Source: an uncultured Clostridia bacterium (GTDB taxonomy: Bacteria > Bacillota > Clostridia > Christensenellales > Aristaeellaceae). From it: a stretch of DNA of 23,215 nucleotides. A model generated the notes under the pieces. That model saw only the letters and a list, made by a program, of their open reading frames with translations, ran no database searches and was not told the origin of the DNA. Location of the stretch: assembly GCA_946626395.1 (NCBI GenBank), contig CAMOUF010000279.1, forward strand, positions 1 through 23,215, given 5' to 3'. This document shows, piece by piece, positions 15,526 through 22,431 of this stretch (position 1 is the first letter of the stretch; every line of letters begins with the position of its first letter). The position numbers were made by a program, and so were the translations under genes.

Positions 15526-16062
15526 TCAATCTTCCAGCCGGTAGCTCCTGATGAACTCCCGCTCCTGGGCGCCGGAAGCAAAATATTTCAGCAGGATTTC
15601 CGCGCAGGCGTGGCTGTCGCTGTCGGCCTGGTGATGATTCAGCGCAATGCCATAATAGCCGCACATCACGTTCAGGGAATGAGAAATGCCGGGCACCAGC
15701 CGCCGCCCCATCTGCACGGTGCAGCAATACTTTGCCGTGCTTTTCCAGGAGATGCCGTAATCCCGCAGGCATTTTTTCAGCACGCCCAAATCAAAAACCG
15801 CGTTGTGGGCAGCAAGAATGCCGGAGGACATGAGCGGCTCGATCCTTTTCCACAGCTCCGGGAAGGCAGGCGCGTTAGCCACGGTGGCTTCGTCAATGCC
15901 GGTCAGCTGCGTATTGAACGGGTCAAAGGGCGCTTCCGGGTTTACATAAGAGAAAAACTCCTCGGTAATGGCCCCGCCCTCAATGACGGAGATGCCGATG
16001 GCGCTCATTCTGTCGTTGTATCGGTTGGGCGTTTCCACGTCAAAGACGATGTAGCGGTACAA
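15526..16062 (-). CDS. DnaQ-like DEDDh 3'-5' exonuclease
   Basis: 178 residues, a stand-alone exonuclease domain like that of DNA polymerase III epsilon/PolC. The four catalytic acids and His are visible: VFDVETP (D8, E10), AAHNAVFDLGVL (Asp near 91), and HHQADSDSHACAEIL (His, Asp near 144-149). It probably trims 3' ends of DNA or RNA in the cytoplasm. The start codon is TTG at 16062, with GAGGG 6 bases upstream. The next Met (residue 19) would remove the DxE motif, so the TTG is required. It lies 33 bp after the rhodanese gene in the same direction, so the two are likely cotranscribed. Partner polymerase unknown. Confidence 0.88.
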   Translation of the reverse strand: MYRYIVFDVETPNRYNDRMSAIGISVIEGGAITEEFFSYVNPEAPFDPFNTQLTGIDEATVANAPAFPELWKRIEPLMSSGILAAHNAVFDLGVLKKCLRDYGISWKSTAKYCCTVQMGRRLVPGISHSLNVMCGYYGIALNHHQADSDSHACAEILLKYFASGAQEREFIRSYRLED

Positions 16063-16095
16063 AACGATCCCTCTTTCTTTCCCGTTGCTTTTTTG

Positions 16096-16833
16096 TCAGC
16101 GCCGCTCAAAGGAAACGGCCACGTCCCCGCGGCCCAATTGCTCCGCCAGGGTTTCGATATGATTGATTTTGCCAATGCGGGTATAGCTGTAAGGCGTGTC
16201 AAAGGACCGGTAGAAAACCACCACGCAGTCGTCCCCGAACAGCATGATATCCCCGGCTTCAATGTGCCCCACCTTTTCCGGGGAAGAGGGAAGGCCGCTC
16301 ATGAGATAATGGTATTTTTCGTTGCCGTTCAATTCCGTCATGGCCAGCTCCATGGGCAGCAGCGCGGCAAAGGCCCGGGCGGTGTCGTTGTCTTCCAATG
16401 CGGCGTCAAAAGCCGCTCCGTTGATCCAAATCTTCATGGCTGTGTTTTCTTCCTCCTGCGTGGTCACGATATCGCCGGGCCAGGTGATGATCCCGCCGAA
16501 CTCAAAAATATTCGTATAGCCCATGGCGGCCAGCTTCTGGGCCGCCTGTTTGCTCCGATTGCCGCTGCGGCAATAAATGAGGATTACTTGATGATAGTCC
16601 GGCAGCGCTTCCGGGGAATCGCAGCCGATGCTTTCATTGGGGATCAGGATGGCTCCGGGAATGTGGCCTGCGTCGTATTCGTCCTGACGCCGCACGTCCA
16701 CGATCACATGCCCATCCTTATCTTCCATCATCCGCATGGCGGTTTCCTGGTCGATTTGCGTATAGCCCTCTGCGTGAGCGGAACAAACCGACAGGAGCAA
16801 TAGGACAAGCAGGACAGGCAGACTTTTTTTCAT
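16096..16833 (-). CDS. Exported rhodanese / cyclophilin-like fusion protein
   Basis: 245 residues. Signal peptide 1-22 (MKKSLPVLLVLLLLSVCSAHA). Rhodanese domain about 23-125 with IVDVRRQDEYDAGHIPGAILIPN and the active-site loop YCRSGNRS (C88). A second domain at about 132-243 (MKIWINGAAFDAALEDNDTA start, then GDIMLFGDDCVVVFY and YSYTRIGKI) fits the cyclophilin-like fold known from small stand-alone proteins (Cyclophil_like2). The rhodanese Cys may carry sulfur; the second domain has no established activity. GAGGAGG 8 bases upstream fixes the start at 16833; a reading from 16884 would begin in repeat DNA. It is followed after 33 bp by the exonuclease gene. Confidence 0.85.
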   Translation of the reverse strand: MKKSLPVLLVLLLLSVCSAHAEGYTQIDQETAMRMMEDKDGHVIVDVRRQDEYDAGHIPGAILIPNESIGCDSPEALPDYHQVILIYCRSGNRSKQAAQKLAAMGYTNIFEFGGIITWPGDIVTTQEEENTAMKIWINGAAFDAALEDNDTARAFAALLPMELAMTELNGNEKYHYLMSGLPSSPEKVGHIEAGDIMLFGDDCVVVFYRSFDTPYSYTRIGKINHIETLAEQLGRGDVAVSFERR

Positions 16834-16862
16834 GCAGGATACCTCCTCGTAGAATCCTTGGC

Positions 16863-16894
16863 AGTTCCAAGTGGTCTGTTTCAAGTTCTAAGCT
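16863..16894. repeat. Heptamer repeat tract, copy E
   Basis: Four 7-bp frames in register (AGTTCCA, AGTGGTC, TGTTTCA, AGTTCTA) plus AGC; the outer units match the family and the inner ones have drifted. The tract overlaps the last codon and stop codon (TAG, 16890-16888) of the serine hydrolase. Confidence 0.65.
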
Positions 16895-18084
16895 GATGAT
16901 GAGGAACGCAAAATGGCGGGATCAAGGATTTTTTCAATCAGGGGATGATAGTGCGCGTCCTTGAGATATACGAAGTTCACGGATGAAACCACGTTTCCCT
17001 CCCCGGGCCATGGAACGCTGCCCGTTCCATCCGGCGAAAGGCCAAAGTCACCGATCGTTTTTCCCGCAGGCGGAAGCAGCACCGTCAGCCGATTCATCAC
17101 GCGGCTTCCTAAATAAAACTCAAATATACCCCTTTGGGGATCAATGGCGATGTGATTGCCCACAAAGCCGCTCAAGGCAATCGTTTCATCGCTCATATAG
17201 ACCGGCACCTCGCTGTTTTTCTGCATCGGATGGCGCACATAGCACAATAGCCCCAAATGCTGCGTCCAGCCGCCGCCGGGCAGCGGACGCCCCGTGCGGT
17301 TGCGGGCCATGTCCTTGAGCTCCCGGGGGGAAAGCACGCTGCCTGCCAAAATGCCCTGGCACAGCCGCGTCATATCTTTCACCGTGGAAAAAAGGCCCGC
17401 GTGACCGCAGAAAACCTCTCCCTCAGGCGACATCACCCGGGCCTTGGGATCGTGGACGGTGCCGGCCGCTATGCCTTCCCTTACGATCCATCGTTCGCCT
17501 TCGATGCGATGTTCCCGGTCATGGCTGACGCAGCACGGGCGGACGCTGCATGGCACCCGGCACCAGGTTTCCCGCATGCCCAGGGGCCGCAGCAGTTCCC
17601 TTTCCACCAACGCCATCAGCGGTTCATTCCCCGCCCCTTCCAGGATATATCGAGCCACCATGGCGTGGATATCGGAATAAGCCTTGATGCCGTTGGGAAA
17701 CGGGCGGCAGGCAAAGAGCGTTTCTTCGGCGGCCTTCCTGTCCGGTTGGGCGTCGATCCTTTCCGGGGTGCGCAGGGCCACTTCAAAGCCCAGCACCTGG
17801 CTCACCGTGACGCCATGGAGATATGCAAACTGAGGAGCGTATCGGGTGACAGGCGCGTCCATGTCAAGCCGTCCCGCGGCCTTGAGCCGCATGGCCGTAA
17901 GCCCTGTGAACAGCTTGGAAAGGGAAGCCAGGTCAAATACGCTGTCCGATGAAATCGGCTGCCCGTCCAGTGAGGCGACGCCGCCCCGGGCGGTGTGAAC
18001 CGTGTCCCGGGTGCCGCAGGCGATGGACATGCAGGCCAGGGAGCGGGTTTCTTCCGTAAAGAATCGGATGGCCTGTGAAAGCAT
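16888..18084 (-). CDS. Beta-lactamase-fold serine hydrolase
   Basis: 398-residue class C beta-lactamase/DD-peptidase-type hydrolase. The nucleophile motif SxxK is DLASLSKLFTG (S54, K57). The second motif is AYSD (Y136-S-D) in place of YxN. A HAG near CGHAGLFSTVKDM occupies a place usual for this family, and a KTG is not seen. There is no signal peptide, so it is probably cytoplasmic; family members act as esterases, D-amino-acid peptidases or are uncharacterised, and resistance to beta-lactams should not be assumed. AAGGAGG 8 bases upstream supports the start. The 3' end overlaps a heptamer repeat, which supplies the TAG stop. It follows the small 101-residue gene by 86 bp. Confidence 0.85.
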   Translation of the reverse strand: MLSQAIRFFTEETRSLACMSIACGTRDTVHTARGGVASLDGQPISSDSVFDLASLSKLFTGLTAMRLKAAGRLDMDAPVTRYAPQFAYLHGVTVSQVLGFEVALRTPERIDAQPDRKAAEETLFACRPFPNGIKAYSDIHAMVARYILEGAGNEPLMALVERELLRPLGMRETWCRVPCSVRPCCVSHDREHRIEGERWIVREGIAAGTVHDPKARVMSPEGEVFCGHAGLFSTVKDMTRLCQGILAGSVLSPRELKDMARNRTGRPLPGGGWTQHLGLLCYVRHPMQKNSEVPVYMSDETIALSGFVGNHIAIDPQRGIFEFYLGSRVMNRLTVLLPPAGKTIGDFGLSPDGTGSVPWPGEGNVVSSVNFVYLKDAHYHPLIEKILDPAILRSSSSA

Positions 18085-18170
18085 CTGTCATCCCTCCTTC
18101 GGCGAACGGGGTTTCGTCCCGGTGCCGTTTCTTCCGTGGATCGCCGCTGCGCCGGACGATTGGCTTTTCA

Positions 18171-18476
18171 TCAGGGGTCGTCCGGGTTCATGCGCCTGCG
18201 ATACAGGTATTCGTTATACTTTGCCTGGGCCTCCTGGCTTTCCTTCTTTTCCCGCCAGGCTTCCGCATCGGCGCTGATGGCCAGCATTTCATCCGCCAGC
18301 ATCTCCATGCTGCGGGCGTATCCGTGGCGCACGTAATCCGTCATGCGGCCGATGGCCTTGGGGCTTTTCAAATGCCTGGCCATGAGATCCGCCAATTCTT
18401 CCGGGTAGCCTGCCCCGGCCAGGGCGGCGGCCAGCTCGTCCCGTGCCATCGCCCATTGCTTTTGATATTCCGTCAT
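18171..18476 (-). CDS. Hypothetical small helical protein
   Basis: 101 residues with no family I recognise. It is predicted all-helical and rich in Ala, Glu, Arg and Met, with EELADLMARHLKSPKAIGRM and a charged C-terminal helix (EAWREKKESQEAQAKYNEYLYRRR). No signal peptide, membrane segment or Cys motif. The start at 18476 has GGGAGG about 4-5 bases upstream; a reading to 18569 would begin at the -10 box and is not used. It lies 86 bp upstream of the serine hydrolase on the same strand, and both may be read from the promoter at 18568-18597. The function is unknown; coding status rests on the ribosome binding site and frame length. Confidence 0.7.
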   Translation of the reverse strand: MTEYQKQWAMARDELAAALAGAGYPEELADLMARHLKSPKAIGRMTDYVRHGYARSMEMLADEMLAISADAEAWREKKESQEAQAKYNEYLYRRRMNPDDP

Positions 18477-18543
18477 GGTTCCTCCCGATGATTCGGCAAC
18501 GCCGCATGCCCGTTTTCCGATGATCATATAGTGTTCGGAAAAA

Positions 18544-18591
18544 GAAAAAAGCGGCGCTCTATCCCGCATTTTACAATAGGAAGCCCCGCTG
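18544..18591 (-). terminator. Candidate terminator after the RimJ-type acetyltransferase gene
   Basis: On the minus strand AGCGGGGC pairs with GCGCCGCT (one mismatch) around a long loop and is followed by TTTTTCTTTTT. It overlaps the promoter listed at 18568-18597, so only one of the two may be real. Confidence 0.4.
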
Positions 18592-18597
18592 TGTCAA
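18568..18597 (-). promoter_or_regulatory. Candidate promoter for the 101-residue protein and serine hydrolase
   Basis: Perfect TTGACA (18597-18592), an 18-bp spacer and TAAAAT (18573-18568) on the minus strand. The leader to the ATG at 18476 would be about 85 bases. Confidence 0.5.
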
Positions 18598-18608
18598 CGC
18601 CCGAAACG

Positions 18609-19136
18609 CTATCGAATCCATTTGTCCGCGGCCGTGGGCGCAGGAAAACCCCAGTCCTCGTCCACGGCGTGGTTTACCAGGGTAAATCCATTTTTCCTGA
18701 GCACATGGGCGGAAGCCTGGTTTTCCACCATGGTGCTGGCGGTGATGATCTCCAGGCCGCGATTGTTCAGCAGCTCCCGCAGCAGCGTCCCAAGGGCGTC
18801 GGTGGCGAGCCCCTTGCCCCATTCCTCCCGCAGCAGCCTGTAGCCGACGCTGACCTTGCGGATAGGCGCACGGTAGCCGTAGGCTTCCGCCAGCCCGCAA
18901 AAGCGGTTTTCCTGGAAAATGCCCAGGATCAGGGAATCCTTCAGGCCCTCTGTGTACAGGCGCAGGATCGCTTCCCGCGCTTCATACTTTTTTTCAAACA
19001 AAAATGTGGGCAGATACCGGTAGACCGCTGCCTGCCGGGTGAGCTTTTCCAGGGCCGGGGCATGGTCAAGCGACAGCGGCCTGAGCGCACAAAGGCTGCC
19101 GCTCAGAAAAGGCGGTTCAGGAAACAGCTCCATCAT
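18609..19136 (-). CDS. RimJ/RimL-type GNAT acetyltransferase
   Basis: About 175 residues. The start region FLSGSLCALRPLSLDHAPAL is typical of the RimJ/RimL class (cf. the family's RLxLRPL). The middle carries VSVGYRLLREEWGKGLATDAL, where EEWGKGLATDA is the acetyl-CoA loop, and the end has STMVENQASAHVLRKNGFTLV, the classic NxxSxxxxxKxGF motif. Family members acetylate protein N-termini or small amines; the substrate here is unknown. The start is uncertain: 19136 is chosen because the fold begins there, but ATGs at 19133 and 19169 are possible (the last has GGAAGG very close by). It is read alone, between the terminator at 19256 and the promoter of the next unit. Confidence 0.82.
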   Translation of the reverse strand: MMELFPEPPFLSGSLCALRPLSLDHAPALEKLTRQAAVYRYLPTFLFEKKYEAREAILRLYTEGLKDSLILGIFQENRFCGLAEAYGYRAPIRKVSVGYRLLREEWGKGLATDALGTLLRELLNNRGLEIITASTMVENQASAHVLRKNGFTLVNHAVDEDWGFPAPTAADKWIR

Positions 19137-19255
19137 ATTGTCCGTTCGTTCTATATATATAACGCTCATCCTTCCTGCCTGATGATCCCGCTGAAAGCAT
19201 ACAACATGGGAACTGACCAGCCGTAAAGCGGAAAAAAGCAGAATGAAGAGACCGC

Positions 19256-19301
19256 TGAAAAACAAAGGGCTCTCCGATTCGTTCGTTCAAACCGGAGAGC
19301 C
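19256..19301 (-). terminator. Intrinsic terminator after the small exported protein gene
   Basis: Perfect 9-bp stem GGCTCTCCG/CGGAGAGCC with a 16-base loop, followed by CTTTGTTTTTC on the minus strand. It lies 12 bp past the stop codon. Confidence 0.85.
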
Positions 19302-19313
19302 AGGGATACTTTT

Positions 19314-19790
19314 TTATTCAGCCGGATGCTTTAGGAACACGGAGAGGCAGGTCACCGCGTCGCCCTCGCCGGGGTAGAACACGGACAGAACGATGTTGCC
19401 GCCCTCCAGCAGCTCGACCGCGAAAGACCGGCCGTTGGCATCCACGCCCTGGAGCTGGCCTGCTTCAAAGGTATAAGGCGCTTCCACCGTTACAAATTCG
19501 CCGAATTCATTCTGAACATCCTGAGAAATCTTTCCGTCGGCAATGCGGTAGGGCATAAAGACGAAGTCATAGGAACCGGCCAGCGTCTGCTCGTCCACAT
19601 ATTCGGTGCCCGCAAAAGCCACGTTCAGCACCCATTCGCCTTCAAACGCTTTCTCATTCACGGTGGTGTTTTCATCTTCCACGATCACCTGGGGCATGCT
19701 GTCCATGGTGGGGATTTCCATATCAGCCATGCCGCAGCAGGCGCAGCACAGCAGACAAAGCGTGGTCAGAAGCGCAATCATCTTTTTCAT
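19314..19790 (-). CDS. Small exported protein, unknown family
   Basis: 158 residues. It begins with a signal peptide (MKKMIALLTTLCLLCCACCGMA) unusually rich in Cys (five in eight residues at 14-19); cleavage may be after GMA or at a lipobox-like Cys. The mature part is acidic and beta-rich: GEWVLNVAFAGTEYVD, a motif-like DFVFMPYRIADGKI, and a C-terminal half resembling a lipocalin-like or small beta-barrel fold. No enzyme motif is seen. AAGGAGG 7 bases upstream fixes the start. It lies 60 bp after the Nif11-leader gene on the same strand with no terminator between, so the two are probably one transcript ending at 19256. Confidence 0.8.
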   Translation of the reverse strand: MKKMIALLTTLCLLCCACCGMADMEIPTMDSMPQVIVEDENTTVNEKAFEGEWVLNVAFAGTEYVDEQTLAGSYDFVFMPYRIADGKISQDVQNEFGEFVTVEAPYTFEAGQLQGVDANGRSFAVELLEGGNIVLSVFYPGEGDAVTCLSVFLKHPAE

Positions 19791-19850
19791 GTTTTTTCCT
19801 CCTTGATTTGTTATCAGGTATTTCTATCCGTTCAGGTCATGATCCTTCCG

Positions 19851-20222
19851 TCAGGTATGTTTTTGCCTTGTCCTGCCGCAATAGGCGCATTTTTGCAGGT
19901 CGTAACCCATGGTATAATCCCAGAACAGAAATTTATGGGGCACTTCTTTATGGCCCGTCGTTTCCCACTTATGCTTGCCGGTGGGGCTGGCGGGGCAGGG
20001 CTTGGTGGGGATGCCTCCGGCGGCCTCCTCGATGTCATCCAGGTTCAGCTTCAGGTCGTCCGCGTTATGCATCGCTTCCTTCAGCTCCTCCATCGTGGCT
20101 TCCAGGCCCAATTCCCGGGCGAGGGCGGGAAGCTCCTCAAGCCGCATCTTGGCCACACGTTCCCGCAGCGCTTCATCTTCCTGAATCATCTGAACGACTT
20201 TTTTCGCATTCTCCTGTGACAT
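19851..20222 (-). CDS. Nif11-type leader peptide with Cys/His-rich tail (candidate RiPP precursor)
   Basis: 123 residues. Residues 1-70 match the Nif11-like leader: a short helical domain (ENAKKVVQMIQEDEALRERV, ELPALARELGLEATMEELKE) ending LDDIEEAAGG, the double-Gly site cleaved by C39-type peptidases in such peptides. The 53-residue tail begins IPTKPCPASP and contains C76, H84-x-W86, H91, H96 and C112-x2-C115-G. This could be a modified core peptide or a small zinc-binding fold. No cyclase, radical-SAM, LanM or C39 transporter gene is in the window. AGGAGG 8 bases upstream fixes the start at 20222. An open frame continues upstream to an ATG at 20396 inside the repeat, giving 181 residues; this is less likely. 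Confidence 0.75.
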   Translation of the reverse strand: MSQENAKKVVQMIQEDEALRERVAKMRLEELPALARELGLEATMEELKEAMHNADDLKLNLDDIEEAAGGIPTKPCPASPTGKHKWETTGHKEVPHKFLFWDYTMGYDLQKCAYCGRTRQKHT

Positions 20223-20378
20223 TTTCTTCTCCTCCTCATATTCTTCATGTCTGCGCGGATGTCCCTTTCCCGGGCGTCTCCATCGTTTCACTCTGCATTG
20301 TTTGTCCCAGCGTTTTACTGTTGACACGATTTGATACGAATCAACTGGAAAGATGGCTGCGATATGAGAAAAAAATTT

Positions 20379-20523
20379 GGGTATCTGTTCAGTCATGGTT
20401 CCTTTGGGGCTTGGAGCGAAGCTGAGTTCTAAGCTGTGAGTCCAAGTTCTAAGCTGGATATTGTTCAGCACATTGGGCGTGTGGATATTTCAAGACGATT
20501 GTGTTTAGAACTTTGAACTTGAT
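20379..20523 (-). repeat. Heptamer hairpin element, copy B (about 145 bp)
   Basis: Read on the minus strand it aligns over its whole length with 10925-11080: AGTTCAAAGTTCTAA, CAATCGTCTTGAA, TCCAGCTTAGAACTTGG, CAGCTTAGAACTC, and CAAAGGAACCATGA followed by CAGAT-CC. It lacks about the first 10 bases of copy A. The arms at 20425-20453 and 20504-20523 can pair. Confidence 0.85.
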
Positions 20524-20610
20524 TCCGCGCGGCTCAAGGCCATTAAAACCAGTATACGGAAAACAGCGGATTTTGTCAATTTGCTCAAACGCTGAAAAGA
20601 AATTTTTCGT

Positions 20611-20630
20611 GTCAAGGAAAAAGGCTTGAC
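20611..20630. promoter_or_regulatory. Inverted repeat IR1 overlapping the ylxM -35 box
   Basis: GTCAAGGAAAAAGGCTTGAC, with 6-bp arms GTCAAG and CTTGAC. The right arm contains the first five bases of the -35 hexamer TTGACA. It has operator-like placement. Confidence 0.6.
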
Positions 20631-20653
20631 ACAGGGCGGAAAACGTGTATAAT
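20626..20653 (+). promoter_or_regulatory. Sigma-A promoter for ylxM-ffh
   Basis: Perfect TTGACA (20626-20631) and perfect TATAAT (20648-20653) with a 16-bp spacer. The transcript should begin near 20660, at the left edge of the second inverted repeat. Confidence 0.85.
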
Positions 20654-20661
20654 ATACCCTT

Positions 20662-20681
20662 GTCAAGGAACGCGGCTTGAC
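20662..20681. promoter_or_regulatory. Inverted repeat IR2 at the ylxM transcription start
   Basis: GTCAAGGAACGCGGCTTGAC, the same arms as IR1 and 17 of 20 bases identical, offset by exactly 51 bp. It can act as a DNA operator or as a hairpin at the 5' end of the mRNA, ending 18 bases before the ATG. Confidence 0.6.
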
Positions 20682-20699
20682 AGGAGGCGGAAGGACGGC

Positions 20700-21077
20700 A
20701 TGGAGCAAGAAGCGTTTTCCATGATGGAAAAGAAGGTCACGCTGTCCTGGCTGCTGGCGTTCTATGGCGCAATGCTGACGGAGAACCAGCGGGAAATGGC
20801 CCGGCTGCACTGGGAGGAAGATTTTTCCCTGGCAGAAATCGCGTCCCAGTTCGGGGTGTCCCGCCAAAGCGTGCATGACACGGTGAGCCGCACGGAAAAG
20901 CAGCTGATTTCTTTGGAAGAAAAGCTGAAGCTGCTGAGCCGGTTCAAGGACATGGAAGCGGGGCTGACCGCCTGCCGGGAGGCGCTGGGGCGGGTGCGCG
21001 CCACGCCGGAAACGGCGGAGGAATTAAGGCTGGCCCGCCGCTGGGTGGACAGATTATTGGATCAGGAGGAAGCATAA
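20700..21077 (+). CDS. ylxM: YlxM family DNA-binding protein of the SRP operon
   Basis: 125 residues. A sigma-factor region-4-like helix-turn-helix lies at about 28-68: LTENQREMARLHWEEDFSLAEIASQFGVSRQSVHDTVSRTEKQL (positions only approximate). A coiled C-terminal helix follows. YlxM proteins are found upstream of ffh in Firmicutes and modulate SRP activity or its expression. AAGGA lies 4 bases upstream of the ATG at 20700; residues 8-9 (MM) are an alternative start nearer to the usual family N-terminus. The stop codon overlaps the ffh start by one base (TAATG), so the two are translationally coupled. The flanking inverted repeats are candidate targets for it, by inference only. Confidence 0.92.
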   Translation: MEQEAFSMMEKKVTLSWLLAFYGAMLTENQREMARLHWEEDFSLAEIASQFGVSRQSVHDTVSRTEKQLISLEEKLKLLSRFKDMEAGLTACREALGRVRATPETAEELRLARRWVDRLLDQEEA

Positions 21078-22417
21078 TGGCCTTTGAAGGGCTTTCGGAT
21101 AAGCTGCAAAAAGCGTTTAAAAAGCTGACCGGCAAGGGCAAGCTCACCGAGCAGAATATTAAAGAAGCCATGCGCGAAGTGCGTATGGCCCTGCTGGAAG
21201 CCGACGTGAACTACCTGGTGGTCAAGGACTTTATCAAGAAGGTCACCGAACGATGCGTCGGCGCGGAGATCCTGGCAAACCTTAACGCCGGACAGCAGGT
21301 CATCAAAATCGTGAATGAGGAATTGACCGCGCTCATGGGCGGCAGCAACGCCAAGCTGACCTGGTCCTCCTCCGTGCCCACGATCTATATGCTCTGCGGC
21401 CTCCAGGGCGCCGGCAAAACCACCATGGCCGCCAAGCTGGCCGGATATCTCATGAAGCAGGGCAAGAAGCCTCTGCTGGCCGCCTGCGATATTTACCGCC
21501 CTGCCGCCATCAAGCAATTGCAGGTAGTGGGCGAGCAGGTGGGCGTGCCTGTGTTTGAAAAAGGCACCCAGAGCCCGGTCAAGACCGCAAAGGAAGCAGT
21601 GGAATACGCCCGGTACTATGGCCAGGACGTGCTGATCGTGGACACCGCCGGCCGCCTGCACATCGACGAAGCCCTGATGCAGGAACTGGCCGACGTAAAG
21701 GCAGCCATCCATCCCCAGGAAATCCTGCTGGTGGTGGACGCCATGACCGGCCAGGACGCCGTGAACGTGGCCAAGACCTTCGATGAAAAGCTGAGCATTG
21801 ACGGCGTGATCGTCACCAAGCTGGACGGCGACACACGCGGCGGCGCGGCGCTTTCCGTCCGCGCGGTGACGGGCAAGCCCATCAAGTTCGCCGGCACCGG
21901 CGAAAAGCTGGGCGACATTGAGCCCTTCCACCCCGACCGCATGGCCAGCCGGATCCTGGGCATGGGCGACGTGCTGACCCTGATCGAAAAGGCCGCGGCC
22001 GCTGCCGACGCGGAGGCTGCCGAAAAGCTGGCGGCCAAGGGCAAGAAAAACCCCGCCGACTTTGACCTGAACGATTTCCTGGATCAGATGCAGCAGATCA
22101 AGAAAATGGGCCCGCTGCAGAACGTGCTGGGCATGCTTCCCGGCGTGGGCAGCAAACTCAAGGACGTGGAGGTGGATGAGGACGCCCTCAAAAAGCCCGA
22201 AGCCATCATCCGCTCCATGACCTTAAAGGAACGCCACAATCCCGCCATCCTCAACGCCTCCCGTCGCAAGCGCATCGCCGCTGGCGCCGGGGTCACCGTC
22301 CAGGATGTGAACGCCCTGATGCGCCAGTTTGAGCAGATGCAGAAAATGATGAAGCAAATGATGGGCAACAAGCGGGGCATGATGCGCGCCATGCGCAACA
22401 TGAAAGGGCTGCAATAA
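21077..22417 (+). CDS. ffh: Signal recognition particle protein Ffh
   Basis: 446 residues, normal length. N domain (1-95), GTPase G domain (about 96-300) with GLQGAGKT (108-115), the DIYRPAAIKQL box, DTAGRLHID, the TKLDGDTRGGAALS motif and GTGEKLGDIEPFHP. The Met-rich M domain (about 325-446) binds the SRP RNA and signal peptides, with SMTLKERHNPAILNASRRKRIAAGAG and MRQFEQMQKMMKQMMGNKRG near the end. It guides ribosomes making membrane and secreted proteins to FtsY. Start codon ATG overlaps the ylxM stop. No SRP RNA gene was recognised in the window. The next gene, rpsP, follows after 156 bp containing heptamer repeat copy C. Confidence 0.98.
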   Translation: MAFEGLSDKLQKAFKKLTGKGKLTEQNIKEAMREVRMALLEADVNYLVVKDFIKKVTERCVGAEILANLNAGQQVIKIVNEELTALMGGSNAKLTWSSSVPTIYMLCGLQGAGKTTMAAKLAGYLMKQGKKPLLAACDIYRPAAIKQLQVVGEQVGVPVFEKGTQSPVKTAKEAVEYARYYGQDVLIVDTAGRLHIDEALMQELADVKAAIHPQEILLVVDAMTGQDAVNVAKTFDEKLSIDGVIVTKLDGDTRGGAALSVRAVTGKPIKFAGTGEKLGDIEPFHPDRMASRILGMGDVLTLIEKAAAAADAEAAEKLAAKGKKNPADFDLNDFLDQMQQIKKMGPLQNVLGMLPGVGSKLKDVEVDEDALKKPEAIIRSMTLKERHNPAILNASRRKRIAAGAGVTVQDVNALMRQFEQMQKMMKQMMGNKRGMMRAMRNMKGLQ

Positions 22418-22431
22418 TACAGGCAGTTATC

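Larger units (their letters stand above)
20223..20699. other. 477-bp divergent region between the Nif11 gene and ylxM
   Basis: It holds heptamer element copy B (20379-20523, minus orientation) and the ylxM promoter with its two inverted repeats (20611-20681). I see no convincing promoter for the Nif11 gene in 20223-20378 apart from a 14-bp palindrome at 20331-20344. Confidence 0.75.

Noticed and set aside
20331..20344. Palindrome TTGATACGAATCAA upstream of the Nif11 gene
   Set aside because: It has operator form, but no promoter could be placed next to it and one 14-bp palindrome can arise by chance.
20223..20471. N-terminal extension of the Nif11 protein to 20396 or 20471
   Set aside because: The extension runs through repeat DNA, has no recognisable domain, and the ATG at 20222 has an ideal AGGAGG site at the start of the Nif11 fold.
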